Source: Kuschelorhynchus macadamiae
Lineage: Eukaryota; Arthropoda; Insecta; Coleoptera; Curculionidae
Direction: 5' to 3'
Length of the DNA: 64,000 bases
NCBI GenBank assembly: GCA_030620095.1
Contig: JAUTXW010003395.1
Coordinates: forward strand, 372,001 to 436,000
The stretch's first letter is position 1, and each line of letters opens with the position of its first letter. The notes below the pieces were generated by a model. The model made no database searches. It was not told the origin of the DNA and saw only the letters and a list, made by a program, of their open reading frames with translations. Shown piece by piece: positions 44,171-56,639 of the stretch. The position numbers and the translations under genes are program-made.

Positions 44171-46203
44171 AAATAGAGAACTTTATAATGTTAACAACAT
44201 ATTAAAATATTGATGGAAGTTTTACGGAAACCAAAATAAATTTAATTTGTGCCATGTCCTTTGCAACACTTATTTAGTAACTTCACGATATTCTAACATG
44301 AACAATTAAAAAGCCATTCAATAAATTGAACACGTTACGTTACTAAATGATTAATTTAAGCAATTCTTTCAGCATTTGCAAACTAAAATAAATAACATAA
44401 AATTATTTACAATGTAAAACACTATTTTTTACGAACACTTCCACTATACCTACTTGTTTAAAACAAAACGATCGAAGAAGCTATTGTGTTGTAAACTGAG
44501 CTGTCACAAGTCAAACTGAGACTTACAAGCCACAAGTTATTCGAAATAAGAAAGATGTAAGTTTTAAATCAAGTATCTCTTTAAACGATATATAACTTAA
44601 GTAATATGTCTTTTTTCAATATGACTTCAAAATTTTGGTTGAAGATAAGTCGAGCAAGAAAATAACTTAAGTGTTTTCATTGAATTAATTCTTTTTATTG
44701 ACTTAATTAAGTCTTGAATATAGCCAACTAAGTTTTTTCCATTTTAAAATTCAATGCAGAAATCAGTATTTCGTGTTAAGTCAAAAGTGGCCAATTTTTT
44801 TGCTAGATTACAAAGTCCTTATAATGTTCAATAATATATTAATATTATCTTCTAATAGTATTGTCACTTAAGCGGCATCATAATGAGTCACATATGTACG
44901 CAAAGAGTTGTAGCTGAAATGCAGATGTGAAAAGAAACGTCGCTTGTTATAAAAACAACGTAGCGTAGTATGTAGGTCCTAGACCCTTGTTGGACGGGGT
45001 AGCTCGAAAAAAAAAACTAAGTAAAAAATTCCTCGGTTTTGTATTGTTAGTACACAAGCAACTATTTATCATCAACTGTGTCTAAAAAAGGTCTTGAGTT
45101 TTGTGGTACAGTAGCTATTGTATAGATAGCGGGTTGAAATGCAAATCCCCATTCCGATTCTGCTTGTTTGTAAATATGTCTCGTAATTTGCCAACTAACA
45201 GCCAATTCGACCACATCTTAGATAACTGTTTAAGATATTTAAGAGGGCTTCGCTCCCCACCTCTTGCCCTGGTAATACCGCCCATGGGAGCGCAAAATAC
45301 TCTTCTTGCTTTGGGGTCTTTTGAGTTAACATTAATAACCGGCGGTGTAGGTGACTCATGGAAATTGACAATTCAGGTTTGAGTTAGACAAGTATAAGGA
45401 GGGTCCTCCATAGTGCTTTTCCCGATATTAAGATATAAAGTCTCTGGTAGGAGTTAGGAGCTAGGGAATTGGTTTTGTTATCCGGAGGGCGTTTTCTGAT
45501 TGAAGTAGTTTGTGGAGGCTGTGGTTGGACTGAGGAACATGTCAAGTCGAAGTTACCGAATTTCGTGTTGCCTTCTATAACCAATTTCTATTTGCCAGCA
45601 AAATTCGGTGGAAAGTGACTTCCATTTCGGGTTTGTTAATAGTCTAGGCAAAATACATTAAAAAAATCCTTTGTTTGGGAGTGATTGATAATAATATTAC
45701 GTTACTTACGAGAACTAACAAATAACTACCAAATCAATAGGTAACGAGTTCATACACGCCAGAAATCGGAAGGGGAAAGACAAATCCAACGACTTGCCGT
45801 CGCGTCACACTGCTGTTTGCTCTTCTTAGAGTAAGCACTTGGGTTGCTTTATTTGTGATATTGCGCCGTCGCAATTTTCATGGTTTCGTCGATTAAAACG
45901 TGGACAATGTGACATGAACATACGTTATGTAATTTATGAAGTCACAGTCTCATAGAAATGGCTCGAGTGAAATATTTTACGTGGGGTTCAAATAAAGCCC
46001 CCCACCCAATAAATGACTGAATATTTTTAGGTCTGACAGCGAAATATCACGTTCTGAACAAATAATGGAAGTGTGTTTAGAAAACCATTTTTGATTTATT
46101 CATTTTACCTAATATTATTATCAATTTCCACCGCGTATCGGCTGACACATGTTTATAATATAATTTGTACGTGTCATATGTGTAGTTTCACGCGGCCAGT
46201 GCA
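44171..46203. other. Intergenic, no feature recognised
   Basis: Mostly AT-rich. The open frame at 45101-45382 and the reverse frame at 45384-45584 have no recognisable domains or splice signals; short stretches look transposon-like but cannot be assigned. 45770-45910 is GC-richer (CGTCGCGTCACACTGC) without a clear feature. Confidence 0.3.
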
Positions 46204-46395
46204 CTAGGGTGTGGGGTTGTAGACGGCATCGGCGGAGGCGAGCGCGTGATATCGATCCCCCGAGTGCAGCTGCAGGTCGTCGGCCGGGGGAGCATCGCCC
46301 CAGACACCAAGAGCACGGTCACAGCGGTAAACCGAAGAATCCCCCGTTACAATGACATTTCCGATTTTGAATGAGCAATAAAAAAGGTGGTGTGA
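46204..46395 (-). CDS. Possible terminal exon of an unknown gene
   Basis: On the - strand, a TCCCTCTTCTAG acceptor is followed by 63 open codons (SHHLFYCSFKIGNVIVTGDS, then VYRCDRALGVWGDAPPADDL, then QLHSGDRYHALASADAVYNP) and TAG at 46206-46204. The stretch is strikingly GC-rich with mostly G/C third positions, unlike its AT-rich surroundings. I do not recognise the protein and found no upstream partner exon. The + strand is also open through the same stretch (46208-46370), so this could instead be a small CpG-island-like element or an exon on the other strand. Confidence 0.3.
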   Translation of the reverse strand, partial: SHHLFYCSFKIGNVIVTGDSSVYRCDRALGVWGDAPPADDLQLHSGDRYHALASADAVYNPTP

Positions 46396-47155
46396 CTAGA
46401 AGAGGGAAATTCAGTTTTAAACGTTAAAAACTAATTTTGCTTTAAACTTTCTTCTTGTCTGCAGAGTACTCACCAGTTATTAGTGGCTCTATTGGGTTAC
46501 ATTTTTGCGTAGCAATTACGATAGACTGGTATTTAGTAAATAAATCTTTTAGATTTCTTCAGATGAAACTGAAAATGTATTTCGATTACGACGATTTTCT
46601 TTTTATGTTTCGCGACAGTTATTTTATCATGAAAATTGCTAAAGCCTCTATTCATATTAAATAAAATTGTTATTTATAAAAATAATACCGAAATACTGAG
46701 GTGGCATTTATAAAGCCTTGTCAGGGGCGGATATAGGATAATGTCGAGGGGGCGGAACGAAAAAAAATGTAATACCTATAAGGGACCTTTTTTGGTTGTC
46801 GAATTTTATTAGGGTGTTAAAAACACTTAAAAAAAAGAGTGGTCCTATAAATCCCGCTCAGGGGAGGGAGGGAATTTCGATTTTCAATTGATGTTAGTGC
46901 TTGTTTTATATGATATAATAACCACTGACCACTAGGTATGTTCAAGGGGGAAGGCGGTGCCCCTTGTCGCGAAATGCTCTATTTTGGGGAGTGACCCCTT
47001 GTCAGGAAACATCTGCCATAAATCAGATACATTTATGTACAGAGTGATCAGTTTAATTTGTCCACATTTTAGTTTTTATATCTTTCTTATTATACAAGAT
47101 ATTAAAATGATTCAAAAAACAAATTGTCTGGCTAGTTACCAAATTTTATGTAACT

Positions 47156-47275
47156 CTAGATGCCTCGTGCAATCGAAAGCGAAACGTCGGAAGTGATTCC
47201 ATTTTAACACGGTCTAGTCCCAAGAACCATTTTTTAATTGACCACATCCGCGGAAGCTTTCGTTCTACAATAGAT
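47156..47275 (+). repeat. Dispersed ~120-bp repeat, copy 1
   Basis: GATGCCTCGTGCAAT.GAA.GCGAAAC, then TAGTCCCAAGAACCAT and CGGAAGCTTTCGTTCTA also occur at 63776-63890 with only scattered differences. The start has a hammerhead-like arrangement (stem GCCT, then AGC-GAAACGTC), but the CTGANGA box is damaged here. Confidence 0.65.
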
Positions 47276-47660
47276 CTAATTAAATTTGAATTTTGACCGT
47301 TTTTTTTTGGTCGATATTTTGTTGTATAAATTAAAGTTGTTTGTTGAATAAAATATTTAAAAGTCTTTGTGTATTGTTATTAACATGGAGAATATTATTG
47401 TTAGTATCGCCTACTAAAAATAGTTAAATTAATGAATAGAAGGAAATTAAAATATATTTTAAATTGTATAAACTATATTCAAGTTCCATCTCAAACACAA
47501 AAAAGTCAAGAAATTATGAAAACCCTAAAAAGCTAAGGTATGTTAGAACCCTTGTACTAACTCTGCGACTTGAAATTATAAAAAAAATTACAAATTGCAA
47601 GAAGTAAAAGCAAATACTTATTAACAATGAAATAAATATGTATATTTTTTAAATTTATTT

Positions 47661-47862
47661 TTAACAATAACAATGAATTTTTCTGTTATCAGGAATATTT
47701 CTGGCATCATGGGGCTGGACAATTTTAAACGGAAAAAGCTCTTCTTCTTTTGTAGCTAGGTAAGCAAAGGCGCAGTCTCTCCAAGTGCAAGTGGGAAATT
47801 CGTAAGGAAATGTGGTTGCAAAAAATTCTCTCCCGGTATCGACTGTTATCTGTTTTATGCGT
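47661..47862 (-). CDS. Unknown 160-aa gene, exon 2 (terminal)
   Basis: 66 codons then TAA: RIKQITVDTGREFFATTFPY, EFPTCTWRDCAFAYLATKEE, ELFPFKIVQPHDARN. Fully open with clear amino acid bias, no similarity to the transposon proteins around it, and a strong acceptor. Confidence 0.78.
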
Positions 47863-50800
47863 CTACAAAAATAAAGAATCTTTAAAAAAGCAATTTTATG
47901 ATTTTATTACAATCTCTGGGTTTTGGGGATCATATATCATCATATAAAAAAATATCTATTAACTTTCGTACTATAATATCCACTGTGTGGGCATAAAAAA
48001 TTTCAAAAATAACAGAATCACCCATATTTTTTAAAGAAGTGATTTTTTAGAATGGACAAAACAATTGAAATAAAATATTTTTTAATTATAACTCAACGAA
48101 GTCTCCTAATACGTTTTAGCGGCATGATTCTGGGATTGCAGGAAAACATTAAAATAACATTATTATAGCTCCAGGAACCCTTCCTTAGGGAGTTCAGAGC
48201 CCCTGAACATGTTCACCAAAAAGGCGTTTTATTGCATCTGGATGTATTAAAAAACTGATAGTTATAAAAAGCTAGTTTGAAAAATATTGGTAACCGTAAC
48301 GTAAACAATATGCGAATCACTTATCTGGATTATAGAACGAGGGAATTTGTCTCGGGTGGAACAAGTTTAGAGTGGTTGCAAGAGGTGCCAACGTTTTAGG
48401 TGCATCAATTCAAAATTATATAGTATCTGAGAATAGATCGTGATTAGTTATATATATATATATATGAATCATATCGATGTAACCTCTTGAAATAAAATAG
48501 TCAAGACTTCTTTCTAGTCATAGAAGTAATAGTGCCTATTACTTATATGATATTTATGTATGGGGACTTCTAGAAGAATCTAACGGTTATTATTCAATAA
48601 CCTACAACTTTTTACCATAAAACTTTTTATGTGAACCTATGTAGGGTTGCTGGTATGTCATAGAGTGACCACAAAGTAAATGTTTTTATATGGAACACCC
48701 TGTATGTTATATATTAATCAAATGGGTTTGTATTATGTATTCCCATTGACTCCACAATGTTTTACAGTGTTTTGCGGCTATCTCTAATACATTGCCTCCT
48801 ATGGCATCGTTTTTCTCAAATTCCAAGGGGTGTCTTTAAGGATAAAGGTATAAAACCTAGTATATTTTTAATAAGGAAGGGACCAATCTGTCGGATATAG
48901 AATATGCGGGACATTTCATATGACCCATCCTGTAGAATTAGTTTTTCTTTACTCCAGTAGATTTCTTACATCCTGACACTTTTGTATTGAACGTTTTTTA
49001 CTAACTTACTTTTGGAAACAATCGACCGTTTCTATACATACCAGCGACCCTGTATTTTATAGCTACACCTTCAATTAAGACGTTTCGGTTTCTCCTCGAC
49101 TTAAGACAAAAGCATCTGTGAGTTGTTTTACAGTAAGCTATACTAACATGAAGTTGTCACTTATATTCTACAGGAGGGAATCTGTCATTTTTTCATAGCC
49201 ATCTCAGATGTATTTGACATGTTAATGGTGCATATGTAAGGTTTACAAGGGTAAACAGGCGCTGACAAGCATAAGAGGGAGGTCGTGGCCCCTTTTCACC
49301 CCTCATGGGTTTTGCTACTACCGGCATTTAATATGGTTGAATCAAAACTTGTTAAAACGCTTGACTGAGATCAAGTAAAATCCAAATGTCCAGATTGACA
49401 AAAATAACAAGTGATTTATAAACTTGCAAACTAGGGGAAAAGGGGTGCTGATGGTAAGAGGATCAACATTTGGGATAGTTTGGGTCCAAGAGTGAGCAAC
49501 GTAGGCTTAGGTAGCTTAGTTCGTGTATCTGCGTGCAAATCAAGACTCGTGTTTCGCCATTGACTAAAAGAGGGGTAATAGAGCACAATTGCAATACGGT
49601 TAGAAACCTTAGCTCAAAGGTATTATTACTTGTACCGTCAAATTTACCGAATAGTAATCATATCTAGCCAAAAAGAACATCCGATAATATTGTTTTATCA
49701 TTGCAAATTGAATTTAAACTATTCTGTTTAAATTGAAATATTTCACTTCAAATTCAAAGTGATGTAAAAAGTCGTAATTATTATCCAAATTGATATTAAA
49801 AATGACTGCTGGACAATGCACATTACGTTTTCTTGAAACGTTATTTTTCTTTGCATGTTTTTCTGTTTCAAACTCAATATTTATGATCTGGTTGTGTATC
49901 ACAATGTATACCTCTTTTTACCTTTCTTTTTCGTTTCACCGCTTTTACGGTAGACCTTTACCAAACTTACATTGTGATAAGTTCAAACTGAGATTAGATT
50001 TTTGTTGACAGTTTCGACACAACCTTCGGAAACTGTCGTTCTCGATTTCCTGTGGTGCCAAAGCTTTGCGGTTTCTGGCGTCACGCGAGGTATGTTGCCG
50101 GATTTCCGTAGCGCGAAATTAATAATAATAAAATATTATCAACTTGATAAAAACAATAAATTCCACGTGTATGCTCCCTCATTTGACAACTACTTTCATT
50201 CTAGAACATACAAAAAAACTGATATATAACCAGACTTCCTGAGTGCAGATTCTATTATTTTCATCATGTTTTGTTTACAGTTATATAAGCAATGATAAGG
50301 GCTATAGTAAAAATTGTGGGTATTGTATATTTTTTTAGGAATTGGGTTTTCTATCTCTCAGACAAGACGTCTTTCCAATGGGGCACTTGGAACAGGCGTG
50401 CAATGATGTAAGAATACGAACGTATTGTAAAAATATGATGAACCTGCTTGACTCTAAAGTTAAATCTGTTTATATGATTTGTCAAGGTCACTATTGATGC
50501 TTATACATATTACTATGGCTTCGATATTTCCAGTACGTTACAAACAAAGGCAAAGTCAGAAAGCATAAGAAGGTAAATAAAAAAAAATGTTCTTAATCGA
50601 AGAAACAACTATTCTGTTAGAGGTAATTAATAATATCACACGAGCCAAGAAAAATGAAATTCCCGAATATGTATAAGCGACCACTCTAGGTGTAAAATTT
50701 CGAGCATAAACATTTATGCTATTAAAAAATGTTTTTTCTCAGATTGGTTAATAATAATTACAGTCCAACCATTCAAGGTTAAATCTATATGCAAAATAGA

Positions 50801-51135
50801 AAGAGCATCGAATTTTTTATGGTTAATGACAGAGCCTTATAATTCCGTTTTTACCTATAATACGCATTCGCCTTGTTAGCAGCAATTTTTTTGATTTTTT
50901 TAGAATGTTTCCATGTCATATTTCTTGCTTCTTTTACAGTAAAAGGCATTTGGTCAGGTATATGAGGTTTGTAGCACACGTCCGTGTGTTTCCAAAGGTA
51001 TTTACTTGTACCGAGATATGTCTCCTTGTCCTCGAAAGTCCAATAAGTACCCATTCGTAATTCTATCCACAATCTAAAAATAGGAAGTTTGTATACTTGA
51101 GGAAGTTTCGCTAGAGGAAACCCATCTTCTGCCAT
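47661..51135 (-). CDS. Two-exon gene, 160-residue protein of unknown function
   Basis: Exon 1 coding 51135-50855, exon 2 47862-47661, intron 2.99 kb. On the - strand the exon 1 donor TATTATAG/GTAAAA and the exon 2 acceptor TTTTTGTAG/ACGC join in frame at Arg94. The protein starts MAEDGFPLAKLPQVYK and ends NRKIHCYC. It is rich in Tyr, Trp, Lys and Pro, with no signal peptide or membrane segment and a basic stretch (WKHSKKIKKIAANKANAYYR). I do not recognise the family; the short, aromatic, PxW/YxP-like composition recalls small axonemal proteins, but that is only an impression. A TTTCAG acceptor lies 2 nt before the ATG, so exon 1 could continue an upstream exon or a 5'UTR exon. AATAAA follows the stop by one base (47659-47654). 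Confidence 0.75.
48640..49054. mobile_element. MITE with ~24-bp terminal inverted repeats
   Basis: The left end TGTAGGGTTGCTGGTATGTCATAGA (from 48640) and the reverse complement of the right end (TACAGGGTCGCTGGTATGTATAGA, to 49054) match at about 20 of 24 positions. Length is about 415 bp with no coding capacity. TACAGGGT-type ends are seen in mariner/Tc1-like MITEs. Inside are further AACACCCTGTA and ACCCATCCTGTA motifs (48695, 48938), hinting at a nested or composite origin. It lies in the intron of the unknown 160-aa gene. Confidence 0.6.
49055..50854. other. Rest of the unknown gene's intron, no feature recognised
   Basis: AT-rich with several short open frames on both strands (for example 49714-50229) that lack domains, bias or splice support. 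Confidence 0.3.
50855..51135 (-). CDS. Unknown 160-aa gene, exon 1 (coding)
   Basis: 93 codons plus two bases: LPIFRLWIELRMGTYWTFED, KYLWKHTDVCYKPHIPDQMP, VKEARNMTWKHSKK. The ATG is preceded by TTATTATTTTCAGGT, an excellent 3' splice site, so transcription begins further upstream (>51137). Confidence 0.78.
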
Positions 51136-51589
51136 ACCTGAAAATAATAAAAATAGATTTTCAATTATTAGAATCTAATAATATTTATAAAAAGGGACAT
51201 AAACAAGATCCCATACGTCGACAGTATTTTGGAAAAATGTATTATAAGCCTTGCCGATTAAGGCATATTTACATTTTAAATTTGACTGTAGGGCCTGTGT
51301 TCAACTTTAGTTAACAAATGGAAAACTGCTTTATTTTTGATTTTAGCAAAACATATTTTTTTATATAAAAAGTTTCGCTTACTTTAAAAATTCGATTGAT
51401 TAAAAACATGTGTGATTTGATATATAATGAATGAATGAAGTTTGAGTATAGGGCGCGTCGGTAACTGAGACCATTTAGCGTATTTTATGCTGAATGACAA
51501 TTAAAAGATATATACAAAAGTAAACGCAATACTCATGCGATTTTGGAAACTACTATAATGGGGTGGGAAATTTATACTCTAATTTATAC

Positions 51590-52570
51590 AAGTCAGTTAG
51601 ATAATATGGTACATGTCAATTTGTTTGATACAATTTATAATATTCTTTGCCCGAAGAGAATCAAATTCCATATCCATAGTAATGTCACCTGTTAAAGAGT
51701 TCTGTTGTTTCGCATAATTAAAATGAGGACAGGTAAAAAGGATGTGTGATACGGTAATAGGGTTTTGACAGTAGTCGCAAATTGGGGGCGGATCCCCTTT
51801 TAGTAAATACGAATGTGTGGCATATGTATGACCTATAGCTAATCTTTTCCATATAACATTATGCTTTCTGGGCAGGTTAGAAAGATTTCGTCGAAAAAGG
51901 GCTTAATATTGAAAAGTTTATTACTGTTCTCGTGCATGTCCCATTCCGTTTGATGGAAGCATTTGAAGACACTAGATATATAATTGTAAAAATCAGTAAC
52001 AGAGAACGGGGATGATATGGTTATTCCATCCTGAATTGCAGCTTTCGCAGCCTCATCGGCCTTTTCATTTCCTGGGATGCCCGTGTGGCTAGGCACCCAA
52101 ATGAAGAAAATTTTTATGGAACGAAGATTGGCCATATGCAAGAGATCCAAGATGTGGTAGACCAAAGGATGTGAAGTACGAGGAGATTTTATTGCTTTGG
52201 GGGCACTTAAAGAATCAGACACAAGAACAAAACTTCCTTGATAATAGTGCTTTATTATATATTTAAGAGCTTCTCGGATAGCTATCAGTTCTGCGGAGAA
52301 AACTGAAGATAGATTGTTCAGTTTAAATTTAAAAAGGGTATTTTGCAAAACTACCGAGGCTCCAACCCCGTTTAATGTCTTTGAACCATCAGTAAATAAC
52401 GTTTGAGTATGATTTGGATATCTAGATAGAATGTTATTAAATTTTGATCTGGTTTGAGAGTGAGGGAAAATTGTTTTTTTTAGCTTCTCAAGATCAAAAT
52501 TTATTTGGGGGGTGCGATAGTCCATGGGGGGATTTGATATACAGAGTGCGAAACAAGTACAAAAATACAA
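51590..52570 (-). mobile_element. LINE 3' end with RNase H domain (I/R1-type), 5'-truncated
   Basis: The - strand frame 52570-51839 is a ribonuclease H domain: LFTDGSKTLNGVGASVV (first D), FSAELIAIREAL (E), VLVSDSLSAPKAI (second D), IKIFFIWVPSHTGIPGNEKA with ADEAAK (last D). It is followed, past a stop, by RLAIGHTYATHSYLL, CDYCQNPITVSHILFTCPHF and SLRAKNIINCIKQID, the C-terminal zinc-binding tail. RNase H after RT is typical of I-clade and some R1/LOA elements. The RT itself is missing. All RNase H catalytic residues are present. Confidence 0.85.
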
Positions 52571-53554
52571 GTTGGAAAAACATACGTTTTTTGAGACAGC
52601 TAAATTAAAAAACCTAGAAATATAAGGGAAAAACTATTTAAAGTTTTTCGTAAGAGACATAGTTTTTAAAAGAATTAATGGTGAATATGTTAAATGCAAC
52701 ATTTGCATTTTTTGATTTATTGGCCATTAAATAACCTAAAAACTACACTTTGTACAAAAGAACTTTAAACCACTTTTTTATACATGTTTTTAGGCTCTCT
52801 AATATGACTAGCTTAAAAATTTTGTTTTCAATTTTTTTTCGGTTTTGCCGACGTATTTTTTACAAATCTTGTATATTATATACGTGATCTGTTATATTTT
52901 TGATCAGCGAAGCTATTTATAAAGATTTTTTACTATAAGTAATAAAATAGTGTTGATCAAAATTGTACTTTTTTCAATTACTTAACAAAATTAGAACATA
53001 GGAAAATAAAAGATACCCTGTTCATACATGCTCATCTTTCCCCCTATACGGGGAATATAAGCATCTTCTTAACTTAACATGCTCATATTACTCTTCTTAA
53101 CCCTATATTTTTTGAAAATTTTTATAACACCCCGAATACAATTAACGATATTAAATACAACTTTGTGTAGATCCTATCTTACGGTTCTTATATGTACGTT
53201 TGGTTCATGTTCACCCTGTCCCGTTAATACACATTTACGTTGGATGACGTTACGTCAGGCTATTCTTGTGCTCATCCGTTTACTCTCGTTTATTTCTAGT
53301 ACCTCTCTACACACTTGATATTAATTTTTTATTCTCTATTGGTCCTATTATTGTATATAAAAAAAATGTGTTTTTTTTTTATTTTGTTTACCAAATTAAA
53401 TTAATAAAACTACTAGTATGTTTTAAGAAAATAACACAATATTAATTTTTAGTTAAGTGTTTCAAGTATTTTCAGTAGATAAAACACATGTAAGAGATAT
53501 GAGGCTTAGAAACTGTATAGAACTGTTTAGTAAATGAATATACATATAAAATAA
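52571..53554. other. Intergenic, no feature recognised
   Basis: Very AT-rich. No protein similarity in any frame; the open frame at 53079-53318 is low-complexity hydrophobic sequence. Confidence 0.3.
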
Positions 53555-54735
53555 AATCGGTAAATTTCCTTTATCCGGAACTTCTCTCGTTATGAATCTT
53601 TTCTTTCATTAGGAATAGTGAACTGTGACCCAATTTAGTTCAGTACAAAGTCATTTAATAACACATATATACTATCTTTCGAAACATTTTTATTGCGCGC
53701 TATTTTGTTCCATAATCTTGGATTCCTAACAATATTTTACGAGTTTCTACCTATGCCATATTTGATTTTTGGGCATGATTTATATTAAATTCAGTAAGTA
53801 TTTTTTACATTCTCACACACCGCCATTTTGTTACGTCATGTTGAATTCGTTCCAGTTTATCCCTATATCACATTCAATTGAATACAATTTTTTTGTTGAT
53901 TTAAAAAAAAATTATTTGGATGCCATTTTGTTCTGCCAACTTGAATTCGTACCACAACTTCACCAATTTATCTCTATATCACACTTAATGCTTGCATTTA
54001 TTTTTTAAATATTTTATTAGGCGTCCATTTTGTTTTGCTATATTATATTCATACTAACGTGTTACCAGTTCATTCCTATGTAACACTTGTTTTTTTGTGC
54101 AAAATTTGAGGAAATTGGATAATTAGTTCTTTTAATAACAATTTTTTAACGTTTCTCTAGGCCGCTATTTTGTTCCGGTATATCCGATTTTTACCAAAAT
54201 ATTACAAGGTCATCTCCATATGACCTTTAATTTTTGACTAAAATTTGAAGTTACTCTGATGAGTAGTTTTAAGCTATGCCGCGAACTGATAGACAGGCAG
54301 ACGGACCGACGGAACTGATAAAAATATTTTTTGGCATCAAGGGGCGCTAAAACCTGAAAATATGTAAAACCTGCGAGGGTGATTTTTTTCCATGATTATA
54401 AATATTTTATTGGCCGTCATTTTGTTCCGCCATCTTGAATTAGTGCCACAGTTTTACTAGTACTTTTCTATACCAGAATTAGTTATGCCACACAATTTGA
54501 AATCAGTCTATTAAGTAATTTTTTCGCGCTGAATTTTTAAATATTTTATTAAGCCGCCATTTTGGATTCGTACCAAAATTTTACCAGTTGATTGATTGTT
54601 GTGCAAAATGTGAGATAAATTTGATATGTAGATTTTTAGTAATCATTTTTTCAATATTTCACTAGGCCGCTATTTTGTTTTGCCATATTGGATTTTTACC
54701 AAAATGTTACCAGGTCATGCCCATATGACTGATAA
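53555..54735 (+). repeat. Repeat block 2 (CCGCCATTTTGTT modules)
   Basis: Starts CGGTAAATTTCCTTTATCCGGAACTTCTCTC, the same edge as block 1 (39690), shares TAGTTCAGTACA.AGTCA and repeated (C)GCCATTTTGTT / TTGGATTTTTACCAAAAT modules, and breaks off at CCATATGACT (about 54730). The right edge expected from block 1 is missing, as if later sequence inserted or deleted it. Confidence 0.75.
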
Positions 54736-54969
54736 TAAATGTAGTCAAAAGCAGTGTTATCGTGCGGGTCATACGATTTATCAACGACTTTTTAAGTTTG
54801 TTTTTCTTTTATTACGTGTAATCATATCCTCCGCATAAAATCTGGAAGATGAATTAGATAGACCAATGATATTTTCATACGAAAAAAGAGGATAAACATA
54901 TAAATACCAGTAGTCGCAAAAATCTTTGAGCGATGTAACTTTAAAGTCAGATTGACAAGTCAGTAATAA

Positions 54970-56271
54970 AATGAGTAATAGAAAACAATTTTCGGGTTTT
55001 TTGCATCCACAAGCGAAAAAAATGGTATTAAATCTAATAAAATATTGCGAAAATGAAAATTCACCGGCCAATATCTAGGAGACAGTAGCAAAAGCTCTGT
55101 GAATCGGTATAAGGACTGTGCAGAAAATTGTGCATGAAAAATATTTTAATAATTTACTATCGAAGAAGATTAAGAAATGTACACGAAAAAAACCAAAGAC
55201 AGAAGACTTAAGTGACAATGTAAAAATGGATGTTCGTAATGCAATTTATGATTTATACACATCAAAAACTAATATAACCCTTTAAGTTTTAAAAGAAGCT
55301 TTAAAAAATCGAGACATATTGGAAATTGGACTAAAATCGTTGTCAAAATTAATAAAAAAGTTGGGTTTTCGATATAAAAAACACTGTAATTGAAGATTCT
55401 TATTCGATTTGCCATATATAGCAAATCAGCGTATCCAGTTTTTAAAGAAATGCACTGAAAATGTTAATTCAAAATTTAGAAAGTGCTATTTTTAGACGAG
55501 ACTTGGATATTTTCTAATGGAAGTGGTTCGAAATATTGACAGGATGAGTCTGTAAAAAGTGTCAAGAGAAAAAAGGGATGTGGGACGGGAAAATGGTTCA
55601 TCATTTTGCATGCAGGTTCTTCAATAGGATTTCTCCCAGGTGCAAGTTTACTGTTTTCTTCAACATCCAAAAGTATGGACTCCATGATAATATGAACCGT
55701 GAACTGTTTGAAAAGTGGTTAAAAGAACAACTGATTCCAAATTTAGATGCTCTATTTTTAATCATTCTGGACAATGCATCTTATCATTCAAGAATCTTAA
55801 ATAAACAACCTACTTCATCCTGGAAGAAAAGTGATATTTATGATTGGCTAATAAAACAAAAATAAAATCCTTTACCCAATATGCTGAAACTAGAACTTCT
55901 TTTAATGGCAAAATCTATTAAAAAACCAACAATATGTGCCGTAGATAAAATATTACGGGAAAATGGACATGAGGTTTTACGACTGCGCCATACCATTGCC
56001 AGTTTAACGTAATAGAATTAATATGGGCTGGGGCAAAATCATATTACGAAAACACGTTACATCAGATGAAGTGCAAATTGTTTGGCAAAATTCATTAAAT
56101 TATATTACGCCGGAGTACTGGAAGAAATCTGTGGAACATACGGAGAAATTAATATGGGATTGGTGGAATCGAGAACGAGTTCTAGATGTCGAAATAGCAC
56201 CAATGATCATTGCGCCATTTGAGGACGACTCAGAAGATGAGCACTTTTTAAGTGATGATGATATTTTTTAG
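54970..56271 (+). pseudogene. Tc1/mariner-superfamily transposase with wide DD(~81)E spacing
   Basis: The + strand starts with a helix-turn-helix region (MSNRKQFSGFLHPQAKK, KALxIGIRTVQKIVHEK) and continues to the DDE domain: FLDETWIFSNGS (first D, 55490-55525), LIILDNASYHSR (second D, 55770) and FNVIELIWAGAKSYYEK (E, 56015), ending in a very acidic tail (FEDDSEDEHFLSDDDIF). Between second D and E I count about 81 residues, allowing one stop and one single-base shift, far more than the 34-41 of classic Tc1/mariner and near the reported DD82E group. At least five stops and one or more shifts make it a pseudogene. Terminal repeats were not identified. Confidence 0.78.
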
Positions 56272-56537
56272 TCTATAATATTAAAAAGTTTCTGAAGGAT
56301 TATATTAGTCCTTGACGTGTATAAATTATAAATTTCATTATGAATATCCATTTTTGCATTGTAACTTAAGTCTTTTGCCTTTGGATTTTTTTTGTGTACA
56401 TTTCTTAATCTTTTTAGTACATTTTGTAATTTTGTAGGCAATAAATCAATAATTATAGAATACTTGTTCCAATTTTGAAGCGTGTTTAAAATAAGTAATT
56501 TTTTTTATTAATTATAAGACAAAATTTAATATATAAA

Positions 56538-56561
56538 AATCGGTAAAATCGCTTTACCAGA

Positions 56562-56639
<78 letters not shown>

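Noticed and set aside
45101..45584. Open frames on both strands near 45.1-45.6 kb
   Set aside because: No domain, no splice signals, moderate composition only; left as unassigned.
54781..55071. - strand 96-codon frame
   Set aside because: Lies opposite the N terminus of the wide-spaced transposase; no domain of its own.
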